Below are positions 31,354-32,399 of a DNA stretch of 32,399 bases, in pieces (position 1 is the stretch's first letter; the number at the start of each line of letters is the position of its first letter). The DNA comes from Humimonas sp964465015 (GTDB lineage: Bacteria; Gemmatimonadota; Gemmatimonadetes; Palauibacterales; Palauibacteraceae). Location of the stretch: positions 1-32,399 of the forward strand of contig CAYXHP010000137.1 in the NCBI GenBank assembly GCA_964465015.1. The letters are read 5' to 3'. Under the pieces are notes generated by a model. The model was given only the letters and a program-made list of their open reading frames with translations. It made no database searches and was not told the DNA's origin. The position numbers and the translations under genes are program-made.

Positions 31354-32399
31354 ATGCCGGTCATAGACAGTGTCAGCGCGCGAGAGATTCTGGATTCCCG
31401 CGGGAATCCAACGGTCGAGGCCGATCTCGGCCTCGCGAACGGTGCCCGGGGCAGGGCCGCCGTACCGAGCGGGGCCTCCACGGGGCGCCACGAGGCCCTC
31501 GAGCTACGGGACGGCGACCCGCGGCGTTACGGGGGCAAAGGCGTCCTGGAGGCGGTGGGAAACGTCCGCGGCGAGATCCGGGACTGGCTGCTGGGCCGCG
31601 AGCCCACTCCCCAGGCCGACCTCGATCGCGGCCTCATCGAGCTCGACGGCGAGCCCGACAAGAGCCGGCTCGGGGCCAACGCCGTGCTGTCGGTCTCCAT
31701 GGCGGCGGCCCGGGCGGCCGCCGAGGCGGCGGAGATGCCGCTGTACCGCTATCTGGGCGGGCCGGAGGCCAGCCTGCTTCCGACACCCATGGTCAACGTC
31801 CTCAACGGCGGCGCGCACGCGGACAACAACATCGACATCCAGGAGTTCATGCTCGTGCCGCTGGGCTTCTCGCGCTTCTCGGAAGCCCTGAGGGCCGTCG
31901 CCGAGACCTTCCACGCCCTGCGCCGCGAGCTGGCCGGTCGCGGGCTCGGGGGTGGGGTGGGCGACGAGGGCGGGGTGGCCCCGGACCTGGAGTCGAACGA
32001 GGCGGCGCTGGAACTCCTGGTCCAGGCCATCGGGGCGGCGGGCTACGAGGCCGGCGAGGAGATCGCCCTCGCCCTCGATCCGGCCGCCACGGAGTTCTAC
32101 GATGCCGAGGCGGACCGCTACCGGCTGGCGGGCGAGGGCAGCGTCCTCGAGGCGGCCGAGCTCGTGGAGCGCTATGCCGAGTGGGTCGAGCGCTACCCGA
32201 TCGTCTCGATCGAGGATGGCCTGGCCGAGGACGACTGGTCGGGCTGGAAGGTCCTGGCCGACCGCCTGGGGAAGCGGGTGCAGCTCGTCGGCGACGACAT
32301 CTTCGTCACCAACGTGGAACGCATCCGGCGGGGCATCGAGGAGGGCGTGGCCAACGCCGTGCTCATCAAGCTGAATCAGATCGGCACGGTCACCGAAAC
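31354..32399 (+). CDS. eno: Enolase (3' end outside window)
   Basis: Enolase converts 2-phosphoglycerate to phosphoenolpyruvate in glycolysis and gluconeogenesis. The first 348 residues are visible before the window ends. The N-terminus SVSAREILDSRGNPTVE, PSGASTGRHEA, LGANAVLSVSMA, PMVNVLNGGAHADNNIDIQEFM, VGDEGGVAP with catalytic Glu205, the metal Asp in ALDPAATEFYD, the metal Glu in SIEDGLAEDDW, VGDDIFVTN and the catalytic lysine Lys339 in LIKLNQIG are all present. About 80 residues are missing at the right edge. ATG 31354 has GGAGGA three bases upstream. In ALDPAATEF the usual VAS is PAT, a small deviation next to a metal ligand that is itself kept. Confidence 0.97.
   Translation, partial: MPVIDSVSAREILDSRGNPTVEADLGLANGARGRAAVPSGASTGRHEALELRDGDPRRYGGKGVLEAVGNVRGEIRDWLLGREPTPQADLDRGLIELDGEPDKSRLGANAVLSVSMAAARAAAEAAEMPLYRYLGGPEASLLPTPMVNVLNGGAHADNNIDIQEFMLVPLGFSRFSEALRAVAETFHALRRELAGRGLGGGVGDEGGVAPDLESNEAALELLVQAIGAAGYEAGEEIALALDPAATEFYDAEADRYRLAGEGSVLEAAELVERYAEWVERYPIVSIEDGLAEDDWSGWKVLADRLGKRVQLVGDDIFVTNVERIRRGIEEGVANAVLIKLNQIGTVTE

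Noticed and set aside
1..32399. Search for CRISPR arrays, insertion sequences, tRNA/rRNA genes, toxin-antitoxin or phage-defence modules
   Set aside because: I saw no regularly spaced repeats, transposase motifs, RNA genes or defence-type domains on reading through the window.

Overview
The window is a very GC-rich, densely packed stretch of bacterial chromosome with about 31 protein-coding genes. Nearly all are on the + strand, often with 4-base stop/start overlaps or gaps under 40 bases. Most genes are recognisable housekeeping or central-metabolism families. There is no rRNA, tRNA, CRISPR array, insertion sequence or prophage that I can see, and no gene-free stretch over 300 bases. A secreted beta-barrel-like protein with a signal peptide points to a diderm. 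A Minf_1886-family gene, a small zinc-ribbon gene, a Rex repressor, leucine dehydrogenase and the signal-peptide style (ending in D-A-Q) together suggest Gemmatimonadota or a nearby phylum. That placement is inference from family content, not a measured phylogeny.

Layout. (1) 1-3421: the 3' end of the glycogen branching enzyme gene and a GH57/DUF3536 glycosidase, an alpha-glucan pair. (2) 3458-4705, minus strand: a two-gene island with a probable outer-membrane beta-barrel protein and an unrecognised small alpha/beta protein, converging on the GH57 gene at a small hairpin. (3) 4908-12138: HIT hydrolase, MutS2, DnaG primase, C4-zinc-ribbon coiled-coil protein and RecJ, a genome-maintenance run. 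(4) 12154-15058: RsmD, CoaD, a phosphate acetyltransferase and RsmA, linking ribosome maturation with CoA and acetyl-CoA metabolism. (5) 15055-18813: a promoter with a perfect Rex operator, then rex, arginine deiminase, a DEDDh exonuclease and a metallo-beta-lactamase-fold hydrolase, probably one transcript. (6) 18911-24919: thiolase, BioY, CPBP protease, 3-hydroxyacyl-CoA dehydrogenase, acyl-CoA dehydrogenase and leucine dehydrogenase, a set suited to branched-chain amino-acid and short-chain acyl-CoA catabolism with a biotin-uptake component inside it. (7) 24925-27008: glyA and a yigZ/IMPACT-family gene that has no ATG, GTG or TTG start. (8) 27114-31203: Minf_1886-family protein, small zinc ribbon, bifunctional NAD(P)HX repair enzyme, ThiL and a PlsC-type acyltransferase. 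(9) 31354-32399: enolase, cut by the right edge.

I did not find convincing evidence of a new multi-gene system. The best leads are the Rex box that appears to control a rex-arginine deiminase operon, the missing canonical start of yigZ, the altered signature loop of the phosphate acetyltransferase, the AT-rich dyad in front of the acyl-CoA cluster and the unrecognised minus-strand gene pair.
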